From CALDTK01 sp965215215 (GTDB lineage Bacteria > Bacteroidota > Bacteroidia > Chitinophagales > Saprospiraceae), in NCBI GenBank assembly GCA_965215215.1, contig OZ244043.1, positions 1,612,001-1,676,000 of the forward strand: a stretch of DNA of 64,000 nt. Reading direction: 5' to 3'. Made by a program: the position numbers and the translations under genes. Numbering within the stretch: position 1 is the first letter of the stretch; every line of letters starts with the position of its first letter. Positions 44,190-54,633 of this stretch are shown here, piece after piece. Under the pieces are notes generated by a model. It searched no databases. It saw only the letters and a program-made list of their open reading frames with translations, and was not told the DNA's origin.

Positions 44190-46040
44190 TTACTGGACGA
44201 TGATCGACTCCGTTACGTTGCCTTTGTCGGTGGTGAGGACCAAATTGTAGGCCCCGCTCGCCAGGTCGGCGACGCTCCACTCCTCCGTGATGGTGCTGCT
44301 CGTTTTGGCGGCGGCCGTACGGACCGTACGGCCGGTGACGTCGCGCAACTCGAGGGTGTAATCGACCGATCGCTCGAGGCGACCGTCGACGCGGAGCACG
44401 CCGGAGGCGGGGTTCGGGCCTACGTTGAACTGGGCGAGCCCGATGTTGGCGCGGGCCTCCTCGGTGGAGACGACGTTGTCGACACTCACGGTAACCACGT
44501 CGGTCAGGGTGTAAAACTGATTCTCGTTGCGTGGGTACGGATCGGTAACGCGGAGGCGGAGGCGGTACGTTCCCTGGGTGGCGAAACTCGCGGTGCTGGT
44601 GATGCTTCCGGCGTTGGAGAACTTCACGGCCCCGGGGCCGTCCAACACGTCCCATTCCACCTTCCAGCTGGCGTCGGTCGCGTTGTCGTAGCTGTAGCGG
44701 CCCTGGAGCTGCACGTCCTCGTTGATGCTGGCGTTGGTGAAGGGGCCCGCGTCGACGTCGTAACCGACCGCCTGCCCGGCGTTGGCGCTACGGGCGTTGG
44801 CCGCGTCGCTGAAGTGAAGCTTGAGGAACTCCACGCGACCGCCCTGGTAGAGCTGCGGCGGGTTGCGGTGACCGAGGTTGAGGGTATGGAGCATCACCTT
44901 CGCGTTCGGCAACTCGTTGAACGCGGCGTACACGGTGGCGGGGGGACAAATGTTGTCGAGGTAGTTCGCGTAGTGCAGGCTCGGCCCTTTGAAGCGCCTG
45001 GCGGCAAAACCGGCGTCGTAGTACTTGGTGGCCTCGAGCACCTGATCCACCCGGCTCGGCTGGTTCGGGAACTGCTGCTTGGCGGTACGGAGGTACTCGG
45101 GGAAACCACTCGGCTTACCGACGGCTTCGCCACCGTGCTGCGCGAGCGCGGCGATGCTCTGGATCATGAGCGTGACGCGTTGGTCGATGCCGGCGACGAG
45201 GAAGCTGAGTCCGCCACCCTGGCTGTCGCCCCACACGCAGAGGTCCTTCCTGTTGTACTCGGGCCGCGCCTGGATGACGTCGACCGCGCGAATGGCGGCG
45301 AGCACGGCGTAGCGGTAGTAGAGTCCGTCGCGGCGCGTGATGTCGTCCGGGCTATAGGCCTGCGCATCGCGCTGGTTCGGTGGGGCGTTGTGGATGGTGA
45401 TGGTCACCGCGATCGCGTTGGCCTTCTGCGCCAGGTCGGCGTTCCCGTTGATCCCGGGCAGGTTGGGTCCGTAACCGAAGGCCGGGAGTTGGAGCACGGC
45501 GGGCAGCGCCGCGCTCGATTTCGGGATACTCATGTACCCGTAGACGCGGCGCCCGTCGACGGATGCGGCGCTCCACTCGTAGGTATCTACGTTCCCGTTG
45601 CTGGCGTTGGCGACGCGCGTCGACTGAATGTTCGGGGAGACGGCGGCCAGCATGGCCTTCTGGTCGTTCCAGAACGAGTCGAACTCCCGGGGTTCGTCGG
45701 TGTACATCGGGATATCCTCCATCGAGAAGGAAGCGCCCGTCTGGGCACCGCCGGCGTTGCCGTATACCTCACAGGTTATGAAGCCGGGCTCGTCGAGCTT
45801 GTAGGAGAGGGTGGTCGTCCCCCCCCCGTGCTGGAGGGTCCCCTCCTCGAGGGGGGCGGTGTTGAGCGAGTACTTGATCCGGTAGGTGTACTCCCCGGCG
45901 GCACCGGTGAGCTGGAAATTTGCGGTTTGGCCGGCCTTGTAGTCCGCCAGCGGGCGATCCGTTTTGAGCGTCACTGCTTGCGCGAAAACGAAGATCGGCC
46001 AGAGGAGCAGCGCGGTTAAGAGGGTACGAAACGGTGTCAT
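44190..46040 (-). CDS. secreted acetylxylan esterase-like (AXE1) alpha/beta hydrolase with C-terminal sorting domain
   Basis: The protein has 616 residues. A signal peptide (LLTALLLWPIFVFAQA) has its VFAQA end encoded by a 14-bp word (45976-45989). An Ig-like N-terminal domain is followed by an AXE1/cephalosporin-C-deacetylase fold with nucleophile Ser in GDSQGGG, a possible acid Asp in YLDNICPP, and His in LGHRNPPQ. A PKD-like domain follows (YSYDNATDASWKVEWDVLDG), then a sorting-type tail (FNVGPNPASGVLRVDG, then LASGAYNLVL). It probably removes acetyl groups from plant or microbial polysaccharide at the cell surface. Confidence 0.85.
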   Translation of the reverse strand: MTPFRTLLTALLLWPIFVFAQAVTLKTDRPLADYKAGQTANFQLTGAAGEYTYRIKYSLNTAPLEEGTLQHGGGTTTLSYKLDEPGFITCEVYGNAGGAQTGASFSMEDIPMYTDEPREFDSFWNDQKAMLAAVSPNIQSTRVANASNGNVDTYEWSAASVDGRRVYGYMSIPKSSAALPAVLQLPAFGYGPNLPGINGNADLAQKANAIAVTITIHNAPPNQRDAQAYSPDDITRRDGLYYRYAVLAAIRAVDVIQARPEYNRKDLCVWGDSQGGGLSFLVAGIDQRVTLMIQSIAALAQHGGEAVGKPSGFPEYLRTAKQQFPNQPSRVDQVLEATKYYDAGFAARRFKGPSLHYANYLDNICPPATVYAAFNELPNAKVMLHTLNLGHRNPPQLYQGGRVEFLKLHFSDAANARSANAGQAVGYDVDAGPFTNASINEDVQLQGRYSYDNATDASWKVEWDVLDGPGAVKFSNAGSITSTASFATQGTYRLRLRVTDPYPRNENQFYTLTDVVTVSVDNVVSTEEARANIGLAQFNVGPNPASGVLRVDGRLERSVDYTLELRDVTGRTVRTAAAKTSSTITEEWSVADLASGAYNLVLTTDKGNVTESIIVQ

Positions 46041-46422
46041 ATAAGACTATTTACTATCTAAAATCAAGCCCAAAATGCCGGCCAATGGTAGGTCCGTGAA
46101 GGTAGATTCGAGGTTTGGCTACACGTAGCCCGTGCCCGAAGGGTGGTACGTGGAGATAGGGTGAATGTCGGAGAGCTTGCGCCCCGGAGCCCTTACGAGC
46201 GGGTGCGGATCGTGCGTTGCCTTGAATTGACGGTTATGACACATATGGGTGTCTAAATAGCGGGTTACGGGGTGATCCACCCGATTTAGGGTATTCGAGA
46301 TTTGTAGGGGGTTGAGGTTGTGCGGTTGAAGGCTACGCGGCGTGCCTCAGGATGACAACCCGGCTGACTTAAGCCTAAGTAGTGTGGTAGGGCGGTTCTG
46401 GCCGAAGTTGAACCGGTAGCCT
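46041..46422. other. non-coding region upstream of the esterase gene
   Basis: The 584-bp gap from 46041 to 46624 holds the promoter of the esterase (its start is at 46040), no plausible gene, and the transposase relic. Around 46565-46602 an imperfect hairpin (GTGGCGCT with AGCGCCAC) adds to the repeat-like nature of the stretch. Confidence 0.5.
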
Positions 46423-46554
46423 GGCTACAACCTCTTCGACATCAGCTACGGACACGTCGAACGCGTCCGTGGCTACATCCGCGAGCAGGCCAAACGCCAC
46501 GGCTGCGCGAAGCCGTGGCGCGCCCGTTACCCGGCACGCGATTTACGGCCTTAG
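46423..46554 (+). pseudogene. relic of an IS200/RAYT-type (Y1) transposase
   Basis: The frame reads GYNLFDISYGHVERVRGYIREQ, then AKRHGC, and ends at TAG 46552-46554. This matches the end of REP-associated tyrosine transposases, whose pattern is WQ-GYGAFSVS-(x)-VxxYIxxQxxHH. No catalytic HUH motif or start remains, and a TAG lies just upstream in the same frame. A perfect 10-bp hairpin overlaps its end (CGCCACGGCT 46495-46504 with AGCCGTGGCG 46511-46520), as expected for a REP-type terminal structure. Confidence 0.6.
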
Positions 46555-46624
46555 GCCGGGGAAGATCCCGTGGCGCTCTGTACGAAAGCGCCACGGCGGG
46601 GATCGCCGGCGCGCAGCGTGAGCG

Positions 46625-46822
46625 CTAGCTCGACTTCAACAGTCCGATCCCCGCGAAGAAGAAGATGAGTCCGAGCACGGTGATCGCCCAAATGAAGCCG
46701 TCCCCGATGGCCCCGCCCGTGAAAAGTTCGAAAACGCCCGTGGCCAGTGCGCCGATGCCCACGAGAGTGAGCAGGAACGCGAGCAGTTTCTTGAGGTCGA
46801 TGGGGAGGTAGGGGAGGGGCAT
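46625..46822 (-). CDS. small two-helix membrane protein, function unknown
   Basis: ATG 46822 gives 65 residues; the open frame upstream overlaps repeat DNA. Two hydrophobic helices (LLAFLLTLVGIGALATGVFEL and FIWAITVLGLIFFFAGIGLL) span the membrane, with a short loop containing GGAIGDGF. The family was not recognised. A 14-bp word lies 14 bp upstream of the start (46836-46849). Confidence 0.6.
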   Translation of the reverse strand: MPLPYLPIDLKKLLAFLLTLVGIGALATGVFELFTGGAIGDGFIWAITVLGLIFFFAGIGLLKSS

Positions 46823-47130
46823 GGCGGGAAGGTAGGCTTTCGCTAAAACGAAGGCATCAACCGAGGGCTCCACCACCCCCGCGAAACGCTGCGGGGGTGG
46901 TGGAGCCTACTGAAGCTGTGGGATGAGCTGATGTCTCGATATTTCCGTTCCAACGAGGCTACGGATAGCGCTTCGGAACCCTTGTTTAGGTACTGTAGGG
47001 ATCGATCGCGACAACTAAACCGATCGTCCGATCCGTAGATTGGTGCCGTCGCGAGCCAGCGGCAAGAACGTCTGCTGGTGCTTGAGCAGACATGCCAGCA
47101 AATGGCCCGTTGTTAACTACGTAGTTCATC
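46823..47130. other. 308-bp gap with an inverted repeat
   Basis: It lies downstream of susD and upstream of the small membrane protein. It holds the 17-bp inverted repeat described separately, one 14-bp word, and no plausible gene. Confidence 0.5.
46866..46907. terminator. 17-bp perfect inverted repeat downstream of susD
   Basis: GGCTCCACCACCCCCGC (46866-46882) and its exact complement (46891-46907) flank an 8-bp loop. It is about 220 bp past the susD stop, so it may end the susCD transcript or belong to a REP-like repeat. There is no T-run. Confidence 0.55.
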
Positions 47131-48468
47131 TTATGGCATTTCCGAAACCGGTGTCGGAAACTGCACGAACACCTCATCCCCGGATCGATCGAGCACGATC
47201 TCGTCGAGGCGGCCGAGTCGCCGTAGGTCAACCCATCGGTGTCCCTGGCCGAAGAGCTGATACCGACGCTGGACAACCACCTCGTCCAGGATCGCCTCGT
47301 CGTCATCGCTGTCGAAATCGTCTAGCCCGGCTCCGTTACGGATCGCGTTAATCGCCCGCACCGCTTCTTCGTTGCCGCTACCGATCTGGGCCTCGGCGTA
47401 GATGAGGATGAGCTCGGCGTTGGTAACGATCGGCACGGGGGTAGTGGAGCTCGCGTACTGAGTGACTTGCTGGTCGCTACTTAACCCGTCTGTCGTTATG
47501 ACGGAGCCGAACGGGCTCACGAGCGACTCGATGCGTGTGTCCCCATCCTCTACCTGATCGAAGAACGAAGGCGGCACCAAATACCTAGCTTGCCCCGGGA
47601 CGTAAAAGAGGGGATTGAGTCGGTCGTTTCCACCAGCTCCGAACACATGATACACCCCTGCGTCTAGATCGCCCTCGAGGTCGAGAAAACTCTGCTCGAG
47701 GTAGCTCAACGTAGCCGCGTCATCATCCAAGTAGAGGGCGACTCGTGCCTGTAGCGCCCGGACGAACGTTACGAACGTAGCGGGGGTAGAGAAGCCGGTA
47801 AACCCAGCGGAGGGCGTAAACGGAAAGTCGGAGCTGGCGGCCGCGAGCAAGCTCGTCGCCGCCGTCTCAAATTGGGCCTGGATGCCAGCGTAGCTCTCCG
47901 CGGCGGAAGACGTAAACGGTCCGAGGTTGTTAGGGTCGGTCACGTCGAGACGGATACCGTTGTCGTACTGCCGGTTGGCCACGAGGAGCAGGGCGTAGGC
48001 CTTGAGCGCCTGAGCGTAGCCGACGAGCGCCGTCTCCTCTTCCGGGGTTAGTGAGGCTTCCGAGTTTTGCGTAGCCGTGATGAGGACTTCGGCGTTTCGC
48101 GTGGCCGCGTACAGCGCTCCGTACGAGCGCGTGGTAATAAAGCCGTTGGGATCGAGCACCCCCGCCCCCTCGCCCGCGCCGAGCAGCTCGCCCGTGTACC
48201 GGGGATCGGTCGCCGTGAGGTCGTAGTACTCGCGACCGATGATGCTCACGGTTTGGTAGTGGAACTCCATGTCGTTACGCAGACTCGACTCCAGACCAGC
48301 GGCGAGGAGTTGGAGGTCGGCGCGCGAAGCGCCTTCGAGCACGGATTCCTGGGTGGGACTGTTGGGGTTATCGATGGGTTCGATCTCGCAGCTCGTTGAG
48401 CTGAGCGCTAGACTTAAAGACAGCGTGAGCGCTCCTAGGAGCCGCGGAGTAGGCAGATTGGTAGTCAT
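47131..48468 (-). CDS. susD: SusD/RagB-family outer-membrane lipoprotein
   Basis: The protein has 445 residues. A lipoprotein signal (LLGALTLSLSLALSSTSC) is followed by the SusD fold: helical TPR-like segments (YAQALKAYALLLVANRQYDNGI, in part) and the C-terminal stretch TNAELILIYAEAQ, then RRYQLFGQGHRWVDLRRLGRLDE. The latter is a hallmark of the family. It is the surface lid of a SusCD importer. It lies 19 bp downstream of susC on the same strand. The ligand class is not set; the esterase nearby suggests but does not prove a glycan. Confidence 0.92.
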   Translation of the reverse strand: MTTNLPTPRLLGALTLSLSLALSSTSCEIEPIDNPNSPTQESVLEGASRADLQLLAAGLESSLRNDMEFHYQTVSIIGREYYDLTATDPRYTGELLGAGEGAGVLDPNGFITTRSYGALYAATRNAEVLITATQNSEASLTPEEETALVGYAQALKAYALLLVANRQYDNGIRLDVTDPNNLGPFTSSAAESYAGIQAQFETAATSLLAAASSDFPFTPSAGFTGFSTPATFVTFVRALQARVALYLDDDAATLSYLEQSFLDLEGDLDAGVYHVFGAGGNDRLNPLFYVPGQARYLVPPSFFDQVEDGDTRIESLVSPFGSVITTDGLSSDQQVTQYASSTTPVPIVTNAELILIYAEAQIGSGNEEAVRAINAIRNGAGLDDFDSDDDEAILDEVVVQRRYQLFGQGHRWVDLRRLGRLDEIVLDRSGDEVFVQFPTPVSEMP

Positions 48469-48487
48469 GACAAGGGGGGCTCTAGGA

Positions 48488-51400
48488 TTAGAAATTGGCG
48501 CGTACGTGAAACATGAAGCGTTTCGTACTCGGGTAGGGGGTTACCTCCACGTTGTTGGCCAGCACGTTGTTCCCGAAGTTCGAAACCTCCGGGTCGTAGC
48601 TGTTGTAATCGAAAACGTTAATCAGGTTCCGCCCGGATACTCCAAAACGGAGCGACGCAACTCCGCCGAGCTTCTCCCGCCCGAGGGTGTAGTGGAGACT
48701 CATTTCGCGTACGCGGAAGTAGCCCGCGTCCTCGACCCACGGACTGGCGTTGCCCGCATTTCGCTCCGTTTTCCGGTAATCCCCGTTGCCCAGCAGTCCG
48801 AGGGGATCCAACGTCACGTCGTCGTAGTCCCAGGTGTTGTTCGCGAGGTCGTACAGCAGCGTAGAGAGGTTGATGTTATCCCCCCCTTTGCGCCAGTGCG
48901 CCACGAAGGAAAACTCGAAAGCTTTATAACTGAAAGTGTTGACGGTAGACAGGTTGAAATCTGCCTCTGCGTTCCCGATCACCGCGAACCCATCTCCGTC
49001 CGGGTCGATCGCCGCGAGCTCCTCGTCGGTTAAGTTGATACGTCCATCTCGGTTGGGGTCGATCGCGCCGATCTCGTCGGGGCTGAGTCCGGTAGAGTCG
49101 TACGCGGTCGATGTGGCGTAAGTGCCCACGATCTGCGTGGCGGGTTGCCCTTCCTCGATGCGGAACTGTCCGAGACTAGCCGCGAAGCCGCCCGTATTGA
49201 ACGCCGGCACCGACAGCTCGGTGACCTCGGAGCGGTTCAACCAGAAGTTAACCGACGTCGTCCACACGAAGTCCTCCGTGTGCACCGCATCTGCGTTCAC
49301 GCCGATCTCGACCCCCCGATTCACGAGCGAGCCACCGTTGACCACCCGGCTCGTGTACCCCGAACTCGCCGGTACTTGCTCGGAGAGCAACAGGTCGTCG
49401 ATGTCCTTGATGTAACCCGTGATGTCGATCAGCACGCGGTTATTTAGGATACCGAGATCGATACCCGCCTCCAGCTCGGACTGGCGCTCGGGAACCACGC
49501 CCAAATTACCGAGCTGGCCGCTCGACACGAAACCACTCTGACCGTCGATGACGATCCCACCGAGCGGGTTAAACCGATCGTTAAAGTTGGCGAACCGTCC
49601 CGCCTGACCGAATGCACCCCGCAGCTTTAAACTAGAGACAGAAGCTCCGCTTAGGTCCGTAAACTCATGAATGTTAATCGCAACGGCGGCTTTCGGGAAG
49701 AAGAAAAGCTTGTTGGGATCACCGTTGTTCGATGACTTATCTCCCCGGATACCCGCCGTAAGGAACACCTTATCGTTAAAGTTTATCTCCTCCTGGAAGA
49801 ACGCACCACGGTCGAGTTGCGGGATCTGGTTTTGGCTCAGCGCCGTATTCGAAGACTGATCTACGTTGGTCTGCGAGCCGTTGAGCCCGGTGGCCGTGGA
49901 CACGACGGTGTTCTGGTCGAAGCGCAACTGGGAGGCGCCCATCTGCGAGCGCAGCGACACACCCGACGGCGTATAGTGCGTGTAGACGAGGGTCCCCGTG
50001 AGGTTAAAGTCCGAGTTAACCGTCGAGCCACTGATGCTCACGCCGCCCAGCGACCCGGGATCGGAGTAGTAGGTTAAGCTCGAAGGGAAGATAGACGTAG
50101 TACGAAGGGTATACTGATCGACCCCTCCCTGAAATGCCACCTTGACGGTGTTCCGATCGGTTTGGTAAACGTTCCAATTGACGTTAAGGCCACCGATGTA
50201 CCGTTGCACCTCCTCCCGATTCGTTATCCGGTCAATGGTTTCGAGCACGTTCGACCCGGCGTCACCGTCGGGATAAGTTCCGTCCTCATCGGGGAACAGA
50301 CTCTCCCACGGTTTCGTGAACGCGAGCGCGTAACCGGCCGTCGTATTGTTGTTGGAGTTGTTGAAGAGGCCGCGGTCGTTGGATGAGTTGATGTAGTTGT
50401 TCGAAACGTAGAAGTCTAACTTGTCGTTAAAGCGATGTCCGATATTTACCCGAACGCTCGACTTCTCGTAGCCCGTCTTATCCACGAGCCCGCCCTCGTT
50501 CTTGTAGGTGGCCCCCGCGAAGAAGTTCGTCTTTTCGGTCCCCCCGCTCACCTCCAAGCGACTCGTCGACAGGAGGGGGGTATTGTCGAACAACAGCTTC
50601 TCGTAGTCGTTGAGCCGACCGGCACGAACCGCTTCGGCCGCGAACACACTCCCCGCCGAATCCGAGACGGTAGCGGCGGCGGTTTCCTCGGTAAACCCAC
50701 GTGGCCCGAGCAGCCGCAAGGGCCGCGCGAAACCGATGTCCTGCGCGAACGTCACTTCCGCCTGGCCCGCGCGGCCACGCTTCGTTTTGATGAGCACCAC
50801 GCCCCCCGCGGCGCGCGAGCCGTAGATCGCGGCGGCCGAAGCCCCCTTCAGGATCTCGATCGACTCGATGTCCTCCGGGTCGATGTCCGCGATCCGGTTG
50901 GAGGCGCCATCCTGGTTGGTCGCCGCGTTGCCCCCGCCGGCCGCCTCGGTAACGATGTTCGTCCCTAAGCTAACGGTCGAATTATTGACGTACACGCCGT
51001 CGACGATGAACAGCGGCTGCTGATCGCCGAAGATCGAGGTCACCCCCCGAAGCCGAAGGGAGATTCCACCACCCGGGGCACCCGAACTCGCGCGAATGTC
51101 CGCTCCCTTAAATTTCCCGTACAGCGCGCCGTCGATCGTCGTTTGACTCGTCAACCCAGTCAGCTCCTTCGCCTGGATCTGTGCGACCGAATTGGCGAGG
51201 TTCGAGCGTTTGACCGACGAGGCCAAGCCGGTGACCACCACTTCGTCGAGTAAGGCGGCACCCTCGGCGAGGACGATTACCTCCAACTCGGGGGCCGCAC
51301 TCGTTACGGGAAGCTCCACGCTCTCGTAACCGACGTAAGAGACGAGCAGCGTACCCTCGTCCGCGGGGATAAGCACTTCGAACCTACCGTCGAGGTCAGT

Positions 51401-51562
51401 AACCGTCCCCGCGCCCGTCCCTTGCACGAGCACACTCACGCCGATGAGCGGTACCTCGTCCGCATCGACGACGGTCCCGGTGACGGTAAACTGAGCGAAC
51501 AAGATGGTCGGTAAGCACAACGCCGCCGCTACGCCTACCCAACGGGTGTAATCGATTTTCAT
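48488..51562 (-). CDS. susC: SusC/RagA-family TonB-linked outer-membrane transporter
   Basis: The protein has 1024 residues. A signal peptide is followed by a carboxypeptidase-D-like domain (FTVTGTVVDADEVPLIGVSV, then GRFEVLIPADEGTLLVSYVGYE). The plug carries the SusC signature with IKTKRG-type end (ASAAAIYGSRAAGGVVLIKTKRG). A long barrel ends FMFHVRANF, with the terminal Phe needed for BAM assembly. It forms an importer with SusD. An EF-hand-like Asp-rich stretch (DPNRDGRINLTDEE, then IDPDGDGF) near residue 830 may bind calcium. Confidence 0.93.
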   Translation of the reverse strand: MKIDYTRWVGVAAALCLPTILFAQFTVTGTVVDADEVPLIGVSVLVQGTGAGTVTDLDGRFEVLIPADEGTLLVSYVGYESVELPVTSAAPELEVIVLAEGAALLDEVVVTGLASSVKRSNLANSVAQIQAKELTGLTSQTTIDGALYGKFKGADIRASSGAPGGGISLRLRGVTSIFGDQQPLFIVDGVYVNNSTVSLGTNIVTEAAGGGNAATNQDGASNRIADIDPEDIESIEILKGASAAAIYGSRAAGGVVLIKTKRGRAGQAEVTFAQDIGFARPLRLLGPRGFTEETAAATVSDSAGSVFAAEAVRAGRLNDYEKLLFDNTPLLSTSRLEVSGGTEKTNFFAGATYKNEGGLVDKTGYEKSSVRVNIGHRFNDKLDFYVSNNYINSSNDRGLFNNSNNNTTAGYALAFTKPWESLFPDEDGTYPDGDAGSNVLETIDRITNREEVQRYIGGLNVNWNVYQTDRNTVKVAFQGGVDQYTLRTTSIFPSSLTYYSDPGSLGGVSISGSTVNSDFNLTGTLVYTHYTPSGVSLRSQMGASQLRFDQNTVVSTATGLNGSQTNVDQSSNTALSQNQIPQLDRGAFFQEEINFNDKVFLTAGIRGDKSSNNGDPNKLFFFPKAAVAINIHEFTDLSGASVSSLKLRGAFGQAGRFANFNDRFNPLGGIVIDGQSGFVSSGQLGNLGVVPERQSELEAGIDLGILNNRVLIDITGYIKDIDDLLLSEQVPASSGYTSRVVNGGSLVNRGVEIGVNADAVHTEDFVWTTSVNFWLNRSEVTELSVPAFNTGGFAASLGQFRIEEGQPATQIVGTYATSTAYDSTGLSPDEIGAIDPNRDGRINLTDEELAAIDPDGDGFAVIGNAEADFNLSTVNTFSYKAFEFSFVAHWRKGGDNINLSTLLYDLANNTWDYDDVTLDPLGLLGNGDYRKTERNAGNASPWVEDAGYFRVREMSLHYTLGREKLGGVASLRFGVSGRNLINVFDYNSYDPEVSNFGNNVLANNVEVTPYPSTKRFMFHVRANF

Positions 51563-51911
51563 ACGTGAGAGTTGAATCCGGGCGGCGTACTCCAGCTCGC
51601 CCTATAAGGTTCTGATTAAAGGGGCAATGTAATACGTCGCGTTTGCCTCTCATTTATTTGTGCCAAATTCTGTTCCCCACATTGGTCGCTCGCCTCATCT
51701 AGTTCGCTTTACAGCGTCCGTTCGGGCAACCCTCGTTCGTAGCGCCTGGCACCAATCCGCCGGGCGTTAGCGCGGCGCGCGGTCGGTGAGATGTCTCGCA
51801 CACAGCGCCCCGGCCCAGCTCGGTCACCCCTCGCCCACGTTCGAGCGGGTGCGCTAGACCGCGCTGAACCGGAGCGGGAAGCCATTTCCGCAAAACGGGT
51901 GTTAATGCACC
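51563..51911. other. 349-bp intergenic region between susC and the sirtuin gene
   Basis: This is the promoter region of the divergent susC and sirtuin genes. The half next to susC is AT-rich (51605-51690), as expected for a promoter, but I could not fix the -33/-7 elements. Beyond this I see no gene. Confidence 0.5.
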
Positions 51912-52794
<883 letters not shown>

Positions 52795-52802
<8 letters not shown>

Positions 52803-52832
52803 GATCCCGTTAGCGCGGTAGGATCCCGTTAG
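52795..52832. repeat. 19-bp tandem duplication across the sirtuin stop codon
   Basis: CGCGGTAGGATCCCGTTAG is present at 52795-52813 and again, without gap, at 52814-52832. The first copy supplies the TAG stop at 52800-52802. It looks like a recent slippage or repair event. Confidence 0.85.
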
Positions 52833-52887
52833 ACCGTGTGGGCACGCTGTAAAAGCGTTACATATGTAGTTTAAATCCTACTCCGCC

Positions 52888-54618
52888 GTGCACCTGTCAC
52901 TCCCTAGCTCCCTCCTCGCCCTATCGTTCGCCCTCACCCTCTGCGCCGCGGAGGCGACCGCGCAGGACGAAGGCGCGCGGGACACGAGCGCGCAGCAGGC
53001 GGCGAGCCCGACAGCCGGAGCCGCGACCGCGGCCAACGCCGGCGCACTATCCTCGAAGCTCGACCGACTCGTCGAGTCGGTCCCAACCGAGATCCTCGCC
53101 GGTAAGGACAGCTACCGGCAGTCGGTGAGCTACGACGATGCGGCGCCCTACCGACTCACCGTCGCCCTCGAAGAGGATGGCGGTAGGGGTGGGGAGAGTA
53201 GAGCGGAGGTCAACCTCGGGCTCATCGCCCGCGCGCGCACCGCCGCGAGCAAGCGCGATCGACTGCCCGTGTTACTCGCCACCGACGGCGTGGCGAGCAT
53301 CCAGACCTTCGAGGACGGGGAGGCGGACGGCTACGTGCGCGATACCGAGATCCTCAGCAGCGGGGTAGACAACGCCCGTGAAATAGCCGCGCTGCTCACC
53401 GAGATCTTACCGCTCGCCAAAGCCGCCTGGGAGGCCGATGCCGCGGTGCCCGACGATACGAAAGCCCTCGAGGGCTACCTCGCCGAACGGATCGGCACCG
53501 TGGGCGACGGCCGCGACGTGCTGGAGCAGCGACTCACCTTCGGCGACGAAGGGAGTGCCACGCTCACCATCAGCGGACCGGGGAATCGCGATGCCGAAAC
53601 CACCTACAGCTTCCGGATGGGCGACCTACAGTACCGCACGCTCGCCACCTCCTCACGCGGCGACGTGGTCACCCTCACCGCCGATACCCGCAAGGGGCGC
53701 GGCTTTATCCGGGAGGTGACCGCCGATCGGAGCGGCTTCGAAGATGAGTTGGAACTTCGCTTTCCCGACTACGACAAAGCACTCCTCTCCGCGCGCGCTC
53801 TCGAAAAGCTCATCCCGATAGCCACCGCCGCGGCCGAGAAGCGACTGCCGACCTTCGCCGATACCGCCGCCGCGTTTCAGGAGTTAAAGACCGTGGCCGG
53901 TCGCACGGAAGTGGAAAACGTGAAGCAGCACCTTACCGGCGGCTGCGTGGCCAATCTCGAGGTGACCGAAAGCGAGGACGAGGTTACCAAAACTAACTAC
54001 GGCTTCGACTTTGCCGATCTGGAAGCTTCGACGATCGCCATCACGCCGAGTCGGGGAGCGGTCCTCGTGGAAGCCGGCACGAAGAACCGGCAGGACTTCG
54101 TGCTGAGTACCGAAGAAGGAGAGGACGGGCGCTACACCGATAAGCTCACCCTGCGTTTCGCCGACCCGGTAGCCGCCGAGCGGGCGCAGCTGGCCGTGGT
54201 GACACTCGCCAAAACCTGCCCCACCGCTCCCGCGGCACCTTCCCTCAGTGCCACCTTGGCACTCGCTACCGCGCGCGATATCCACGGCGAGAACAACCAG
54301 CAAACCTTTACGCAAGCCGGTAGTGGCGACTGCGCGGTACAGCTCACCCTCGTTGAAACCGGCCGTAAATCCGCCGAAGAAACCGTGAGCACGTTCAACC
54401 TCTCCGATCTCGACCCGCGCTCGGCGGAAATCAACGTCCGCAGTACAACCGTAAGCGTTACCTACAGCACCGTGAAGCGGGAAGAAATCATCAAAACGCT
54501 CGACAATGGGGCGGACCAGCGCTTCACCGACGCCATCAACTTTCTGCTTCCCGACGTGCAAGCCGCCAAACGCTTCGCGGCGGGCATGGAGAGCGCCATT
54601 GGTGGGTGCAGCAAGTAA
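52888..54618 (+). CDS. secreted protein with four tandem modules, function unknown
   Basis: GTG 52888 begins a signal peptide (SLPSSLLALSFALTLCAAEATAQ). The 576-residue product then shows four divergent modules of about 125 residues. Each has a helix, a Cys or Gly turn, a strand like LTVxE, a YxFxxxDL-type strand, and an end like DxLxLxFxDxxxAxxxAxxLExLI. Clear examples are LTISGPGNRDAETTYSFRM, then FEDELELRFPDYDKALLSA; and LEVTESEDEVTKTNYGFDF, then YTDKLTLRFADPVAAERAQ. Cys residues in modules 3 and 4 could pair. I recognise no family. It is probably periplasmic or exported. Confidence 0.75.
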   Translation: MHLSLPSSLLALSFALTLCAAEATAQDEGARDTSAQQAASPTAGAATAANAGALSSKLDRLVESVPTEILAGKDSYRQSVSYDDAAPYRLTVALEEDGGRGGESRAEVNLGLIARARTAASKRDRLPVLLATDGVASIQTFEDGEADGYVRDTEILSSGVDNAREIAALLTEILPLAKAAWEADAAVPDDTKALEGYLAERIGTVGDGRDVLEQRLTFGDEGSATLTISGPGNRDAETTYSFRMGDLQYRTLATSSRGDVVTLTADTRKGRGFIREVTADRSGFEDELELRFPDYDKALLSARALEKLIPIATAAAEKRLPTFADTAAAFQELKTVAGRTEVENVKQHLTGGCVANLEVTESEDEVTKTNYGFDFADLEASTIAITPSRGAVLVEAGTKNRQDFVLSTEEGEDGRYTDKLTLRFADPVAAERAQLAVVTLAKTCPTAPAAPSLSATLALATARDIHGENNQQTFTQAGSGDCAVQLTLVETGRKSAEETVSTFNLSDLDPRSAEINVRSTTVSVTYSTVKREEIIKTLDNGADQRFTDAINFLLPDVQAAKRFAAGMESAIGGCSK

Positions 54619-54633
54619 GCGATCTTGGCGGCT

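Noticed and set aside
43216..44655. 479-codon minus frame joining the esterase end, FMN reductase and aminopeptidase regions
   Set aside because: Only the middle part reads as a protein family. The ends overlap genes in better-supported frames.
52861..52888. Sequence TTTAAATCCTACTCCGCC resembling a tRNA T-arm and acceptor 3' end
   Set aside because: The T-stem does not pair properly and no matching acceptor 5' strand or anticodon arm lies upstream, so it is not a tRNA gene.
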